Assembly (NCBI RefSeq): GCF_001752665.1
Contig: NZ_MJMG01000001.1
Location: 63,720-122,004 of the forward strand
Reading direction: 5' to 3'
DNA length: 58,285 nucleotides
Source: Wolbachia pipientis
Lineage (GTDB): Bacteria > Pseudomonadota > Alphaproteobacteria > Rickettsiales > Anaplasmataceae
The notes below the pieces were generated by a model. The model was not told the origin of the DNA. It searched no databases and saw only the letters and a program-made list of their open reading frames with translations. The position numbers were made by a program, and so were the translations under genes. Positions 27,212 through 36,888 of the stretch are shown here, piece after piece (the stretch's first letter is position 1; each line of letters opens with the position of its first letter).

Positions 27212-28594
27212 ATGTTTAGAACAGAAACAGATAGCTTTGGTGAAATAAAAGTACCGAATAAGTGCTATTGGGGAGCACAGACTCAACGTTCTCTAGAAAA
27301 TTTTAAAATTGGTACTGAAAAAATGCCTGTAGTTTTAATCAAAGCTTTGGCAATAGTAAAGCTTGCAGCTGCCAGGGTAAATATGCAATATAAAGTTCTA
27401 GACAACCAAATTGGAAATGCAATCTGTCAAGCTGCAAATGAAATAATAAATGGCCAGTTTAACAATGAGTTTCCGCTTGTTGTATGGCAAACTGGATCTG
27501 GCACACAGACTAATATGAACATCAATGAGGTTATCAGTAATCGCGCAATAGAAATTCTGGGTAGTAAATTAGGAAGTAAGTTTCCTGTGCATCCAAATGA
27601 TCATGTTAATTATGGACAATCTTCCAATGATACTTTTCCAACTGCAATGCATATTGCAGTAGTACAGCAAATAAGTAAACTTTTAATTCCAAATCTTGCA
27701 GAGTTGTATAAGGCATTGGAGAGTAAAGTAGAGGAATTTAAGAAGATAATAAAGGTTGGGCGTACACATCTCCAAGATGCTATACCATTGACTCTAGGTC
27801 AAGAATTTTCTGGTTATGCAATACAAATCAAGAAGGGAATAGAAAGAGTGAAATTAGCATTGAATGATGTTTATGAACTTGCACAGGGTGGTACTGCTGT
27901 TGGTACTGGGTTGAACGCTAAAAAAGGCTTTGCTACGGATTTTGTTAAAGAGGTTGTAGAGATTACTGGTATGCCCTTTACTTCTGCAAATAACAAATTT
28001 GAAGCACTTGCAGCAAATGATGCACTAGTTGAATTGAGTGGCACGCTTAATACCATTGCTGTAAGCTTAATGAAGATCGCAAATGATATCAGACTTCTCG
28101 GTTCAGGACCAAGGTGTGGGATTAATGAAATAATATTACCAGAAAACGAACCTGGATCTTCAATCATGCCAGGTAAAGTGAATCCAACGCAATGTGAAGC
28201 GGTAACCATGGTATGTGCGCAAGTAATGGGTAATCATGTTACTATTACAATTGCTGGTTCAAATGGTCATCTCGAGTTGAATGTATTTAAACCAGTAATT
28301 ATCTACAACGTACTACAATCCATACAGCTTTTAGCTGATTCTAGCTTAAATTTTGCAAAAAAGTGTATTATTGATATCAAGGCAAACAGAGAGAGAATAA
28401 ATAATTTGCTAGATCAATCTTTAATGTTAGTAACGATTTTAAATACACATATAGGTTATGATAATGCAGCAAAGATAGCAAAACTTGCTTATGATAAAGG
28501 TATTACGCTTAAAGAAGCAGCTATCAAGCTCTCATTGGTCAGTGCAGAAGAATTTGATAAAATAGTAAAACCAGAAAAAATGGTAAATCTATGA
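27212..28594 (+). CDS. fumC: Fumarate hydratase, class II
   Basis: Iron-independent fumarase of the TCA cycle, converting fumarate to malate. Signature [15 protein letters not shown] (about 315-329) contains the catalytic loop; [40 protein letters not shown] and [19 protein letters not shown] are all canonical. The 460-residue length is normal. The ATG at 27212 is preceded by GAGGAAGAAGGAAAG, a strong Shine-Dalgarno region. Its last 6 bases overlap a small convergent gene. Confidence 0.97.
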   Translation: MFRTETDSFGEIKVPNKCYWGAQTQRSLENFKIGTEKMPVVLIKALAIVKLAAARVNMQYKVLDNQIGNAICQAANEIINGQFNNEFPLVVWQTGSGTQTNMNINEVISNRAIEILGSKLGSKFPVHPNDHVNYGQSSNDTFPTAMHIAVVQQISKLLIPNLAELYKALESKVEEFKKIIKVGRTHLQDAIPLTLGQEFSGYAIQIKKGIERVKLALNDVYELAQGGTAVGTGLNAKKGFATDFVKEVVEITGMPFTSANNKFEALAANDALVELSGTLNTIAVSLMKIANDIRLLGSGPRCGINEIILPENEPGSSIMPGKVNPTQCEAVTMVCAQVMGNHVTITIAGSNGHLELNVFKPVIIYNVLQSIQLLADSSLNFAKKCIIDIKANRERINNLLDQSLMLVTILNTHIGYDNAAKIAKLAYDKGITLKEAAIKLSLVSAEEFDKIVKPEKMVNL

Positions 28595-28843
28595 TTTGTT
28601 TTTATTTAGTATCTTTTTTATCCTTTTATTTGCTAATATTTTCAACTCGTTGCTGTATCTATGGTAATTATGCTTTATGGTATATAATTCATAAGCAGAA
28701 TTATAATCCATACCTGGATAATATGAATAATCAAATTTACAATCTACCGTATTGACTGTAGAGTTTTCCACATGGCCTTTGTTTTCTACAGAGAATGTTA
28801 AAAACGGAAAAAAAACTAACAGTAAAATACTTATTATGTGCAT
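28589..28843 (-). CDS. Small exported protein of unknown function
   Basis: 84 residues with a clear N-terminal signal peptide ([20 protein letters not shown]), then a polar, Tyr- and Asn-rich mature part ending in a Lys/Asn-rich tail. One Cys is present. I do not recognise it. It is convergent with fumC, overlapping by 6 bases, and divergent from dapB across about 77 bases. Gene status rests on the good signal peptide and the otherwise empty interval; it could be a chance frame. Confidence 0.5.
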   Translation of the reverse strand: MHIISILLLVFFPFLTFSVENKGHVENSTVNTVDCKFDYSYYPGMDYNSAYELYTIKHNYHRYSNELKILANKRIKKILNKNKS

Positions 28844-28920
28844 AGCTTATTTGTACCATAATAAAAGTTTCATGTAAAAGACATTTATGTACGGCTTGTG
28901 GTTGCAGTTACGGAAAATTT

Positions 28921-29670
28921 ATGAAAATCAAGATTGGAATTATAGGATGTTTAGGAAAAATGGGAAAAGCAATAATTCAGGAAGTAGTGGCGCATGATAA
29001 AACTGAAATTGTAGCTGCAGTTGCGCGTTCAAATATAGGTGAAGATTATAGAGGAGTGAAAATTACGGATTCTATCAGTGATGCATTTAAAATATCTGAT
29101 ATTGTGATAGATTTTACAGTAAGGGAGAGTATGATAGAATGTTTAGACGCAGCTGTAGAATTTAAGAAACCATTAGTTAGTGGTACAACTGGCATAGAAG
29201 ATATGGATTTATATAAGTATTCTAGTAAAGTGCCGATATTATGGTCTGCTAACATGAGTGTTGGTGTAAATATATTATTAAAATTGGTAAAAGAGGCAGC
29301 TGAACTTTTAGGTGGTGAATATGACGTTGAAATCTGGGAAATGCATCATAATTTAAAAAAAGATTCTCCATCAGGTACAGCAATAGAACTTGGTAAAACA
29401 ATAGCAGAGACTTTAAAAATAGACTTTTGTATTAATAGGCAGTTTCCCACTATCAGACAAAAAGGAAATATAGGTTTTGCTGTGTCACGTGGTGGTGGAG
29501 TGATTGGAGATCATAATGTAATGTTTGTTAATTCTGATGAACGAGTAGAATTAAGTCACAAGGTAATTAACAGAGAAGTTTTTGCTAAAGGTGCTGTTAA
29601 AGCAGCAATATGGTTATATGAAAATAAGAGAAATAGCCCAGGACTTTATTCAATGCAAGAGGTAATATGA
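28921..29670 (+). CDS. dapB: 4-hydroxy-tetrahydrodipicolinate reductase
   Basis: NAD(P)H-dependent reductase of the diaminopimelate/lysine pathway, one step before DapD (13592-14392). The nucleotide-binding loop [13 protein letters not shown] is at 6-18; [11 protein letters not shown] is the conserved mid-region; [20 protein letters not shown] supplies the catalytic His and Lys and the dipicolinate-binding SGTA. The 249-residue length is slightly short for the family (about 270). Its stop overlaps the pstB start by 4 bases (ATGA). Confidence 0.96.
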   Translation: MKIKIGIIGCLGKMGKAIIQEVVAHDKTEIVAAVARSNIGEDYRGVKITDSISDAFKISDIVIDFTVRESMIECLDAAVEFKKPLVSGTTGIEDMDLYKYSSKVPILWSANMSVGVNILLKLVKEAAELLGGEYDVEIWEMHHNLKKDSPSGTAIELGKTIAETLKIDFCINRQFPTIRQKGNIGFAVSRGGGVIGDHNVMFVNSDERVELSHKVINREVFAKGAVKAAIWLYENKRNSPGLYSMQEVI

Positions 29671-30419
29671 TACATGCTTCTGTGAAAGAGCTAAATCTCT
29701 GGTATGGTGTTAAACAAGTCTTATTTGAAATAAGTTTAGATATTTATAAGAAAACAATTACTACCCTTATCGGACCTTCTGGATGTGGAAAATCGACGTT
29801 TTTACGTTGTTTTAATCGTATGAATGATTATGTTCCTGGATGTAAAGTTACTGGTGAATTGAATATAGATGGATTAGGTAATATATATTTGCGTGATATG
29901 GATGTTGTATTACTTAGGTCAAAAGTTGGCATGGTATTTCAGAAACCTAATCCTTTCCCTAAATCTATATACGACAATGTTGCTTATGGACCTAAATTAC
30001 ATGGTATCATAAAAAATAAACAGAAGTTAGATGAAGTAGTGGAAAATAGTCTCACTAAGGTAGGCTTATGGGATGAGTTAAAAGACAGGTTAAGGGAAAG
30101 TGCGCTGGAGCTCTCTGGTGGACAACAACAAAGGCTATGCATAGCACGTGCAATTGCAGTTAAGCCTGCCATGTTATTAATGGATGAGCCATGTTCAGCT
30201 CTCGACCCAATGGCAACAAATGCAATAGAGAATCTTATACAAGAATTGAAAACGAAATTTACTATACTTATGGTAACTCACTCTATGAAGCAAGCTAAAA
30301 AACTGTCTGATAGTGTGGTATTTTTCTATAATGGAAGGATTATCGAATCTGGCAGTACTAACAAAATATTTGAAAACGCTCAATCTCCTTTAACACGAGA
30401 GTATATTGCTGATCACTAA
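29667..30419 (+). CDS. pstB: Phosphate ABC transporter ATP-binding protein
   Basis: Energy-coupling subunit of the high-affinity phosphate importer. Walker [10 protein letters not shown] (36-44), Q-loop [21 protein letters not shown] (PstB-specific), ABC signature [14 protein letters not shown], Walker [14 protein letters not shown] and switch His in [10 protein letters not shown]. The length is 250 residues. It is coupled to dapB by a 4-base overlap, not to other pst genes: the permease pstA lies on the opposite strand at 31305-32555 with purQ between. A short IS630-derived palindrome follows its stop. Confidence 0.96.
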   Translation: MIHASVKELNLWYGVKQVLFEISLDIYKKTITTLIGPSGCGKSTFLRCFNRMNDYVPGCKVTGELNIDGLGNIYLRDMDVVLLRSKVGMVFQKPNPFPKSIYDNVAYGPKLHGIIKNKQKLDEVVENSLTKVGLWDELKDRLRESALELSGGQQQRLCIARAIAVKPAMLLMDEPCSALDPMATNAIENLIQELKTKFTILMVTHSMKQAKKLSDSVVFFYNGRIIESGSTNKIFENAQSPLTREYIADH

Positions 30420-30476
30420 AAGAGTTATTTTACTTTGAGAGCAAAAATAGAGAGAGTAAATTTTTCTATCATACGT

Positions 30477-30516
30477 TAGACCTTTTGCAATAATTTTCTA
30501 TTTCGCAAAAGGTCTA
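30477..30516. mobile_element. 40-bp IS630-end palindrome with TA flanks
   Basis: A perfect 12-bp inverted repeat, TAGACCTTTTGC and GCAAAAGGTCTA, separated by 16 bases. Its minus strand matches the left end of the IS630-derived element at 17929-17962 with a single mismatch until the arms complete. Flanking TA on both sides fits IS630 target duplication. It lies between convergent pstB and purQ, contains the purQ stop codon, and may also act as a hairpin terminator. Confidence 0.7.
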
Positions 30517-31302
30517 TTTAAAGTACTGCAAGGCATTCTCAAATATCTTCATACCGTCACCATATTTGCGCATATTTATTTCTAAACGTTTACATTTTTC
30601 TTTTTCCAATGTCCAATTATCTTGTTGATTAAAAAATATTGCACGCTCTGGATGAGGCATTAAAGCTAGTACTCTACCACTCTTATCAGATAATCCTGCT
30701 AAATCATATGTTGACCCATTGGGGTTATGAGGAAACTTCAGATTAGTATATTCACCATCATCATTAATATAACGTAGTGCAACACCACTGTTTGCTATTA
30801 ATTTATCTAATGTTTTATGATCCATAAAAAATCTACCTTCTCCATGAGCAATTGGAAGATACAATTCATCTAAACCTGATAACCAAAACGAGTTACTGGC
30901 TTTAACCCTTATCCAGCGGCAATAATAATTACCTATTTCATTATTGATTAGTGCTACATTAGAAAACTCTGGAATAAGCCTGACTAATATTTGACATCCA
31001 TTACATATCCCTATTACTAGTTTATCCTTGGATAAGAATTCTTGAAATTCATCCAATAAATTATTTTTTATACGTAAAGCAAATGCATTGCCAGCACCGA
31101 CATCATCACCATAAGAAAAGCCGCCAGGAATAGCAAGTATATTACTTGACATTAGTTCATCTGGATTATCGATAATTTCATTTATATGAATTATTTTTAT
31201 ATTAATATTGTCTATACCAAGTAATTTACTACATTCTATAAATGCAAATGCTGTCTCCTTTTCACAATTTAACCCGTAACCATATAAAACTATCACTTTC
31301 AT
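30514..31302 (-). CDS. purQ: Phosphoribosylformylglycinamidine synthase subunit PurQ
   Basis: Glutaminase subunit that feeds ammonia to PurL in de novo purine synthesis. Class I glutamine amidotransferase fold: nucleophile Cys100 in GICNGCQIL, and the His/Glu of the triad in LMPHPERAIFF. IPGGFSYGDDVGAGNAFA (59-76) is the family motif. The length is 262 residues. The TAG stop lies inside the IS630-derived palindrome, so the original C-terminus may have been altered there. It follows pstA by 2 bases, suggesting co-transcription. Confidence 0.96.
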   Translation of the reverse strand: MKVIVLYGYGLNCEKETAFAFIECSKLLGIDNINIKIIHINEIIDNPDELMSSNILAIPGGFSYGDDVGAGNAFALRIKNNLLDEFQEFLSKDKLVIGICNGCQILVRLIPEFSNVALINNEIGNYYCRWIRVKASNSFWLSGLDELYLPIAHGEGRFFMDHKTLDKLIANSGVALRYINDDGEYTNLKFPHNPNGSTYDLAGLSDKSGRVLALMPHPERAIFFNQQDNWTLEKEKCKRLEINMRKYGDGMKIFENALQYFK

Positions 31303-31304
31303 GA

Positions 31305-32555
31305 TTAAAAGTTGAAAAATTCAAATCTTCTTTTTATAAAGTTAGCAATTAAATTTAACGCAAACAATATCAATAATAAAGCTATGATTGCAACTGCAGC
31401 AAGTGCTATAAATGCAGACTCAGGACTACTTGACCACATATATATTTGTACAGGTAGGACAGTTGCTGGATCAAAAAATGACTGTGGTATACTTGTAATA
31501 AATGCCACCATACCTATCATTAGTAAAGGTGAAGATTCACCTAAAATTCTTGCAGTTGCTAGAAGTGTACCATGTATTATCCTTGGTAAAGCAATAGGCA
31601 AAGAATGATCTAATACCACTTTAACATGAGAAACACCTAGAGCAAAAGCTGCATCTTTTATTGCAATAGGCACACTAGCAAAAGCATCTTTTGTTGCAAT
31701 AACAATATTCGGTAACATCATAAGTGATAGTGTCATGCCGCCAACAAGTGGTGAGGAACGCGGTAACCCTAAAATACTAAGATAAAGAGTTAATCCTACT
31801 ATACCAAATATTATAGATGGCACTGCTGCAAGATTATTGATACTAATTTCAATAATATTAGTTATGAATTTATTTTTAGGCATAAACTCATAAAGACAAA
31901 TACCAGACATAACACCTATTGGTAATGCAATCGCTAGACAGATTATAATAGTCATCAATGAACCAATCATCGCACCTAAAATTCCAGCATTTTCAGGTTC
32001 ACGTGAATCAGATTTTATAAATAAAGCCTTATTAAAAAATTTTTTTACTTTGCATTTTTTTTTCAACCAATCAAGTAGCCTAATGTAGTAGTCATTGGTA
32101 TATTTAGCTTTATTAATTGCATTTATTACACTAGATGCAGTAACCCATATTTCATACTTACCACTATGCTTTATTTTTTTTTTCCTAATAAAATTCTCCA
32201 ATTCTTTATAAGAATTACGGCTCAAAATTTCATCACTGCTATTAAAATCACTATCTTGCAACACTTCATATAAAGCATTATCAAGTAAATTTATCGACTG
32301 TGTACGCAAATCATAACTATTATTTACTGAAAACAAACTATCACTTACCTCAACAGGCAGTAAAATTTTAGTAACTGTTAACGCATTATAAGAATTTACC
32401 AATATACCTAATAAAATGCATATAGGACAGCCAAACGATATCACTAATGCTAAAAAAGAACAAAAATGCACTATATAATTTTTCCTATTTTTCTTTCTTA
32501 TACGAACATGCATACGTTTAGATTGAAGCAGTTTGAGAAACTTTTTCTTTAACAT
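31305..32555 (-). CDS. pstA: Phosphate ABC transporter permease PstA
   Basis: Inner-membrane permease of the phosphate importer. 416 residues: a basic N-terminus (RKKNRKNYIV), a first membrane helix (about 29-55), a long periplasmic insert to about 185 typical of the alphaproteobacterial PstA form, then the five-helix permease core. GSLMTIIICLAIALPIGVMSG, IEISINNLAAVPSIIFGIVGL and LPNIVIATKDAFASVPIAIK with the EAA-like loop (DAAFALGVSHVKVVLDHSLP) are characteristic. No pstC or pstS is visible. It leads a two-gene unit with purQ. Confidence 0.93.
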   Translation of the reverse strand: MLKKKFLKLLQSKRMHVRIRKKNRKNYIVHFCSFLALVISFGCPICILLGILVNSYNALTVTKILLPVEVSDSLFSVNNSYDLRTQSINLLDNALYEVLQDSDFNSSDEILSRNSYKELENFIRKKKIKHSGKYEIWVTASSVINAINKAKYTNDYYIRLLDWLKKKCKVKKFFNKALFIKSDSREPENAGILGAMIGSLMTIIICLAIALPIGVMSGICLYEFMPKNKFITNIIEISINNLAAVPSIIFGIVGLTLYLSILGLPRSSPLVGGMTLSLMMLPNIVIATKDAFASVPIAIKDAAFALGVSHVKVVLDHSLPIALPRIIHGTLLATARILGESSPLLMIGMVAFITSIPQSFFDPATVLPVQIYMWSSSPESAFIALAAVAIIALLLILFALNLIANFIKRRFEFFNF

Positions 32556-32567
32556 TCATCTATGCTG

Positions 32568-32921
32568 CTATTTAAAATCTCTTCGTTCTTTTATTCTTGC
32601 AGCTTTACCAAAAAGTCTACACAGATAGTATAATTTTGCCCTACGCACTTTACCTTTCCTTACAACTTCCACTGACACTAATGCAGGGGAATAGACAAAA
32701 AATTGAGAAACTATACTTTCTCCATGGCTTACCTTTCTGACTGCAAAAGAAGAGTGTAAACCACGATTCTTTTTTGATATACATATACCTTCAAATATCT
32801 GTACACGTCCATCTGACACCTGAAAAGTAATCTTCAGATTATCCCCAGGACGAAACTCTGGCATCTTTTTTTCCAGCGCATTCATTTGTTGTTTATTAAA
32901 TTCTTCAAGTAAATTCACCAT
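32568..32921 (-). CDS. rplS: 50S ribosomal protein L19 (bL19)
   Basis: Ribosomal protein at the 30S-50S interface. [25 protein letters not shown] and [20 protein letters not shown] then [20 protein letters not shown] are diagnostic. The ATG at 32921 ([13 protein letters not shown]) is preferred to the one at 32933 because GGAG (32928-32931) sits about 6 bases upstream. It overlaps the 3' end of trmD by 17 bases, the usual trmD-rplS linkage. Confidence 0.96.
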   Translation of the reverse strand: MVNLLEEFNKQQMNALEKKMPEFRPGDNLKITFQVSDGRVQIFEGICISKKNRGLHSSFAVRKVSHGESIVSQFFVYSPALVSVEVVRKGKVRRAKLYYLCRLFGKAARIKERRDFK

Positions 32922-33609
32922 TTTTATCTCCATTTAATAATTCAGGTCGGTATTTTTTTGTCCTTAAGTAAGACTGTTGCTGCCTCCAATCACTTATTTT
33001 TTTATGATTACCAGATAACAGAACTTCAGGCACCTCACGTCCCCTCCAATTTTGAGGTCTAGTATACTGTGGATATTCAAGTATACCTCCATTATAACTA
33101 AAGCTTTCTTCATCAAGGCTAGCAGTGTTACTTATTACACCAGGAAGAAGCCTGATACAAGCATCAAGTATCACCATAGCAGCAGGTTCACCTCCTGAAA
33201 GAATATAATCTCCAACGCTTAATTCATAAGGAGTATACATTTCAATTATTCTTTGGTCAATACCTTCAAATCTTCCGCACAATATCATTATGTGCGACAG
33301 AGAAACCAATTCTCTCGCAATATTCTGATTAAACTGCGTACCAGATGGAGTCATATAAAGTAATCGTGCATTAGGAAAGGCAATACTATCTATTGCATCA
33401 CTAATTATATCAGGGCGCATAATCATACCTGGCCCACCTCCATATGGTATGTCATCAATAGTAAAATACTTATCTTTAGCAAAAGCACGTATATCTACTA
33501 CATTTAAATTCCAGATTTGTTTTTGCAATGCTCTGCCTGCAAGAGAATACCCTAATAACCCTGGAAACATCTCTGGAAATATAGTAAATATAGAAACATT
33601 AAATGTCAT
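32905..33609 (-). CDS. trmD: tRNA (guanine37-N1)-methyltransferase
   Basis: SPOUT-fold enzyme methylating G37 of tRNAs reading CNN codons, preventing frameshifting. [41 protein letters not shown] then [22 protein letters not shown] and the knot segment [20 protein letters not shown] are canonical. The length is 234 residues. Its 3' end overlaps rplS, giving the conserved trmD-rplS pair; rimM is not adjacent here. Confidence 0.97.
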   Translation of the reverse strand: MTFNVSIFTIFPEMFPGLLGYSLAGRALQKQIWNLNVVDIRAFAKDKYFTIDDIPYGGGPGMIMRPDIISDAIDSIAFPNARLLYMTPSGTQFNQNIARELVSLSHIMILCGRFEGIDQRIIEMYTPYELSVGDYILSGGEPAAMVILDACIRLLPGVISNTASLDEESFSYNGGILEYPQYTRPQNWRGREVPEVLLSGNHKKISDWRQQQSYLRTKKYRPELLNGDKNGEFT

Positions 33610-33663
33610 AAACTAGATCTAAAAATCTCGTAAAAATCATATCTTATATGTTGTACAATAAAT

Positions 33664-34571
33664 CTATTTCAAATTTTCAATTTCCTCAATAGTTAAACCT
33701 GTACTTTGAACTATTATTTCAATAAGAACTTTTTCTTTAAGCAGATTTTTGACCACTTCAATTTTTTCTAATTTTCTGCCCTCCAAAATCCCTTCAGCCC
33801 TTCCTTTCTCTTTACCAAATTTAATCCCTTTCTTAGTGGCATTATCAAGCTTGTACTCTAAGATAGCTTCCTCTTTACGTAAATCCATTATTCTTTCCTC
33901 ATAGGCCACTAAATCTTTCATGTTCCAACGATCCGTATTTAATTCATCATATGCTAATTTGATCGCTTCTGATTCTTTTGTTATCTCCTTTAAATCTTCA
34001 TCTGTAGTTTCATCCGCATATTTAAAGAAAAAACACCAACGTTCTACTACGTCTTTTAACTCATCCGCACGACTCTTTGAAAACTTAGGTAATTCAATAA
34101 AAATTGATTGAAAACCTTTCAGATAATGTCCATTCGTTTTTATATCTCTTACAGTATGCGTTGAAATATAATCCACTTCATTAGGAAATAAATTACAATT
34201 GGAAATTGCTATAAAAAATACTTTCTTTAGATCGATGTACTTTCCTGATTTATCCAATTGCCTTGAATAAGCTTTAGCTGCATGGAGTTGAGCACGTTTC
34301 TCAAAGCCTTTATCTCTAGTTAACTGCATTTCAATGACAAATCTATTGCCTACAGAATCTCTACAGAGGACGTTAACTATACTTTGTTTATAAGATGCTA
34401 TCTCAGGATCCATAATTGTACTCAAAATTCTATATCTTTTATAATAATAGACTCAGTAAACCCTAAAATGTCATTGAGAAAATCTATAAGGATTTTCTTG
34501 TTTTTTTCTGTTCCAAATATTCTTTTAAAAGATAGATCATTTTTTGGATCAAGAAATTTAGTAAGAACCAT
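33664..34571 (-). pseudogene. Rpn-family PD-(D/E)XK nuclease gene with one frameshift
   Basis: Recombination-promoting nuclease (RpnA/PDDEXK_2) of the kind often annotated as a PD-(D/E)XK transposase. The N-terminal part starts at the ATG at 34571 and reads MVLTKFLDPKNDLSFKRIFG, then TEKNKKILIDFLNDILGF, and stops at 34424-34422. The rest continues in another frame from 34425: STIMDPEIASYKQSIVNVLC with the catalytic strand DSVGNRFVIEMQL, then a charged C-terminal helix region (EERIMDLRKEEAILEYKLD, KGRAEGILEGRK). Restoring one T in a run of four T at 34424-34427 rebuilds one protein of about 302 residues. It may be a true loss, a slippage site, or a sequencing error. Confidence 0.85.
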
Positions 34572-34725
34572 GATAGTATTGAGAGAACATCAACACCTGA
34601 TTATATTGTCTTAATAGAAAATGTGCAACTATAAAAAATCTGAGTAAGAAGTTTTACAAGCCGCTCTATTTTAAATTACTAAAAATTCTGTATAATTATA
34701 TTTATAAATTATTTTATTAAAAAAT

Positions 34726-35430
34726 ATGAAAATAATATGCGAAGGTAAAGTAAAAATAATCATTGCCACTGATGATCCATATGTAATAATACAACGCTTT
34801 AAAGATGATGTTACAGCCTTTAACAAACAAAAACATGATATCGTGCAAGGTAAGGGCATAATTTGTAACCACATCAGTGCATTTATAATGGAAAAGCTCG
34901 AAGAAAAAGGTATCAATACACATTTCATAAGATTGAAAGGTGAGAGAGAACAATTAGTCAAAAAACTTGAGATGATTCCTCTCGAAGTAGTAGTAAGAAA
35001 TATTGCTGCAGGAAGCTTTTGCAAGCGTATCGGCCTACTAAAGCGTGGAGAAAAACTTAGGTATCCTATAATTGAATTTACTTACAAAAACGCCACTGAT
35101 CCATTAGTAAGCGAAAGCGAGATACTTTACTTCAATTGGTTGTCTAGTACTCAAGAGATAGAAGAGATAAAGTCTATAGCACTAAAAATAAACAAGCTAT
35201 TAATTGATCTATTTTTAAGTGTTGGAACAAACCTAGTCGATCTTAAATTAGAATTTGGCAGGCTTAATAATAATCTTATTTTAGGTGACGAAATCAGCCC
35301 TGATACTTGGAGGCTTTGGACAACTGATTCTAATAAAATATTAGACAAGGATACGTATCGTTTAGATTTAGGTGACTTAAAAAGTGCATATTTGGAGGTG
35401 GCAAGTAAATTAGGAATAAAAATTGACTAA
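34726..35430 (+). CDS. purC: Phosphoribosylaminoimidazole-succinocarboxamide synthase
   Basis: ATP-dependent ligation of aspartate to CAIR in purine synthesis. ICEGKVKIII at the start corresponds to the usual YEGKAK segment; FKDDVTAFNKQKHDIVQGKG, LEVVVRNIAAGSFCKR, FTYKNATDPLVSE and the ATP/Mg segment LVDLKLEFGRLNNNLILGDE then SPDTWRLW are conserved. The length is 234 residues. A TATAAT at 34691-34696, about 30 bases upstream of the ATG, is the likely -10 box. purQ, another purine gene, is 3.4 kb upstream on the other strand. Confidence 0.96.
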   Translation: MKIICEGKVKIIIATDDPYVIIQRFKDDVTAFNKQKHDIVQGKGIICNHISAFIMEKLEEKGINTHFIRLKGEREQLVKKLEMIPLEVVVRNIAAGSFCKRIGLLKRGEKLRYPIIEFTYKNATDPLVSESEILYFNWLSSTQEIEEIKSIALKINKLLIDLFLSVGTNLVDLKLEFGRLNNNLILGDEISPDTWRLWTTDSNKILDKDTYRLDLGDLKSAYLEVASKLGIKID

Positions 35431-35546
35431 AGCATTAGGTTTATAGACATATGAAATATGCTGTAAAACTACGTGCACTATAAAACGCACTCTACCCCAA
35501 CCACCTCATAACTTAGCTACCGATAGCACTCTCACCTATATTTCTC

Positions 35547-35900
35547 TCACCCCCTCGATGGTGACGGTGTGCAAATATAGCCGTCCTTAACGTCCTTAAA
35601 TTTATCAGGCACAAACTTTGTAACGATAGTTGAAGCGCCGAAAAATACACCCATAAATACTACCAACGCAACTAACGCTGCCCATTGCATTCTACCAAAT
35701 ATTGAAAGTATAGCTGCACCTATCACTACTACCGTCATAACAGGAATACCAATTTTCCATATATACTCAACAATATTACATATTACCTCTTTTGTTGCAT
35801 CATTTTTTTGTAGATCATTCTCCCCAGTAGATATAAAAGGGATAACACATAACAACAATATAAAAAAAACATTTAAAAACTTTCTCACCATACAATTCAT
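35547..35900 (-). CDS. virB2: VirB2-like type IV secretion pilin (TrbC/VirB2 family)
   Basis: Predicted major pilin of a P-type type IV secretion system. It has a signal peptide (VRKFLNVFFILLLCVIPFIS) followed by a mature part with two hydrophobic helices, IGIPVMTVVVIGAAILSIFG and ALVALVVFMGVFFGASTIV, joined by a short RMQWA loop, the VirB2/TrbC architecture. Starts at 35900 or 35891 (ATG) are both possible; a TTG at 35909 is less likely. The 117-residue size fits. No other vir gene is in the window. Rickettsiales split their vir genes into clusters and carry several virB2 copies elsewhere, so a solitary copy is expected. Confidence 0.8.
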   Translation of the reverse strand: MNCMVRKFLNVFFILLLCVIPFISTGENDLQKNDATKEVICNIVEYIWKIGIPVMTVVVIGAAILSIFGRMQWAALVALVVFMGVFFGASTIVTKFVPDKFKDVKDGYICTPSPSRG

Positions 35901-35982
35901 TTTAACCAAATTACAATAGAAACTATATATTTACATTTTATAGAAGATTTTAAATTTGTCTATAGGCATAATCGTGTTTGTA

Positions 35983-36717
35983 CTACATAATTAACCCTCC
36001 GTTAATGCTTAATACATGCCCTGTAATATACTGTGCACTATCACTTAGTAAAAATACTATTCCAGCCGCTACTTCTTCTGGAGTGCCCATTCTTTTCATA
36101 GGAATATTTTCTAATATTTTCTCTTTTTGCTCATTACCTAAAACTTCAGTCATTTTAGTGTCAATAAATCCCGGGGCAATGCAGTTAACTGTAATATTGC
36201 GATTTGCAACCTCTTTGGCTATAGATTTACTCATAGCAATTATTCCAGCTTTAGATGCTGCATAGTTTGCTTGTCCTGCATTGCCAGCAAGTCCTATTAC
36301 AGAAGAAATATTCACTATTCTTCCCCATCTATTTTTAAGCAATATTTTACACGCATTTCTATTAAGCCAAAAAGTAGAAGTTAAATTTATATCTATTACT
36401 TCTTGCCACGCTTTATCACTCATACGCAATAGTAAACTATCTCTCGTTATACCAGCATTACATATTAACCCGTCAAAACCTTCCATAACTTCATTTGCTT
36501 TATCCACAAGTTGGTTCACTTCTTCAGCATCTAATAGGTTACAAGGCAAAACATGTACATTATTTCTATACTTGCAGGATATTTCTTCGAGAATCTGCTT
36601 TCTCGTCCCTGAAATAGATAAAATTGCACCAGATTCATGCATAGCCGCTACAATTGCCTGTCCTATTCCACCTGATGCACCTGTAATTAAAAACTTTTTA
36701 TGATCTAGTCTAAACAT
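35983..36717 (-). CDS. fabG: 3-oxoacyl-[acyl-carrier-protein] reductase
   Basis: NADPH-dependent SDR enzyme of type II fatty acid synthesis. Cofactor motif TGASGGIGQAI at 12-22, CNAGITRDSLLLRM (FabG-typical), catalytic Ser in NISSVIGLAGNAGQANYAAS and YxxxK as YAASKAG, and the C-terminal GHVLSINGGLIM. The length is 244 residues. It stands alone; fabD, acpP and fabF, its frequent neighbours, are not here. It is divergent from the tRNA-His gene. Confidence 0.96.
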   Translation of the reverse strand: MFRLDHKKFLITGASGGIGQAIVAAMHESGAILSISGTRKQILEEISCKYRNNVHVLPCNLLDAEEVNQLVDKANEVMEGFDGLICNAGITRDSLLLRMSDKAWQEVIDINLTSTFWLNRNACKILLKNRWGRIVNISSVIGLAGNAGQANYAASKAGIIAMSKSIAKEVANRNITVNCIAPGFIDTKMTEVLGNEQKEKILENIPMKRMGTPEEVAAGIVFLLSDSAQYITGHVLSINGGLIM

Positions 36718-36744
36718 AAAATCACTCCATTTGAAAAAACTCGA

Positions 36745-36772
36745 TTGACTATTTTTATCAATATGTTAAGTA
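36745..36772 (+). promoter_or_regulatory. Possible promoter of tRNA-His
   Basis: TTGACT at 36745-36750, a 16-base spacer and TAAGTA at 36767-36772, 12 bases before the tRNA. The -35 is good, the -10 weak. Confidence 0.35.
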
Positions 36773-36784
36773 TTTTTATATTTT

Positions 36785-36858
36785 GGCGGGCGTAGCTCAG
36801 TTGGCAGAGCGTCAGTTTGTGGTACTGAATGTCGCCAGTTCGATCCTGGTCGCTCGCC
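36785..36858 (+). tRNA. tRNA-His (GTG anticodon)
   Basis: A cloverleaf can be folded by hand: acceptor GCGGGCG / CGCTCGC with one G-T pair, D-arm starting TAGCTCAG, anticodon stem TCAGT / ACTGA around loop TTGTGGT (anticodon GTG, histidine), and T-arm GCCAG TTCGATC CTGGT. An encoded G precedes position 1 and pairs with discriminator C73 (36858), the G-1 identity element of tRNA-His. CCA is not encoded. sodB starts 31 bases downstream. Confidence 0.95.
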
Positions 36859-36888
36859 CTTAGGAAGTAGATATTGCAGGAGGCAAGC

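Noticed and set aside
27871-28209. 112-codon antisense frame inside fumC
   Set aside because: It lies wholly opposite a conserved enzyme signature and is a codon-bias shadow.
35431-35546. Gap between purC and the virB2-like gene as a possible small RNA
   Set aside because: No stable hairpin, promoter pair or conserved motif could be supported by reading.
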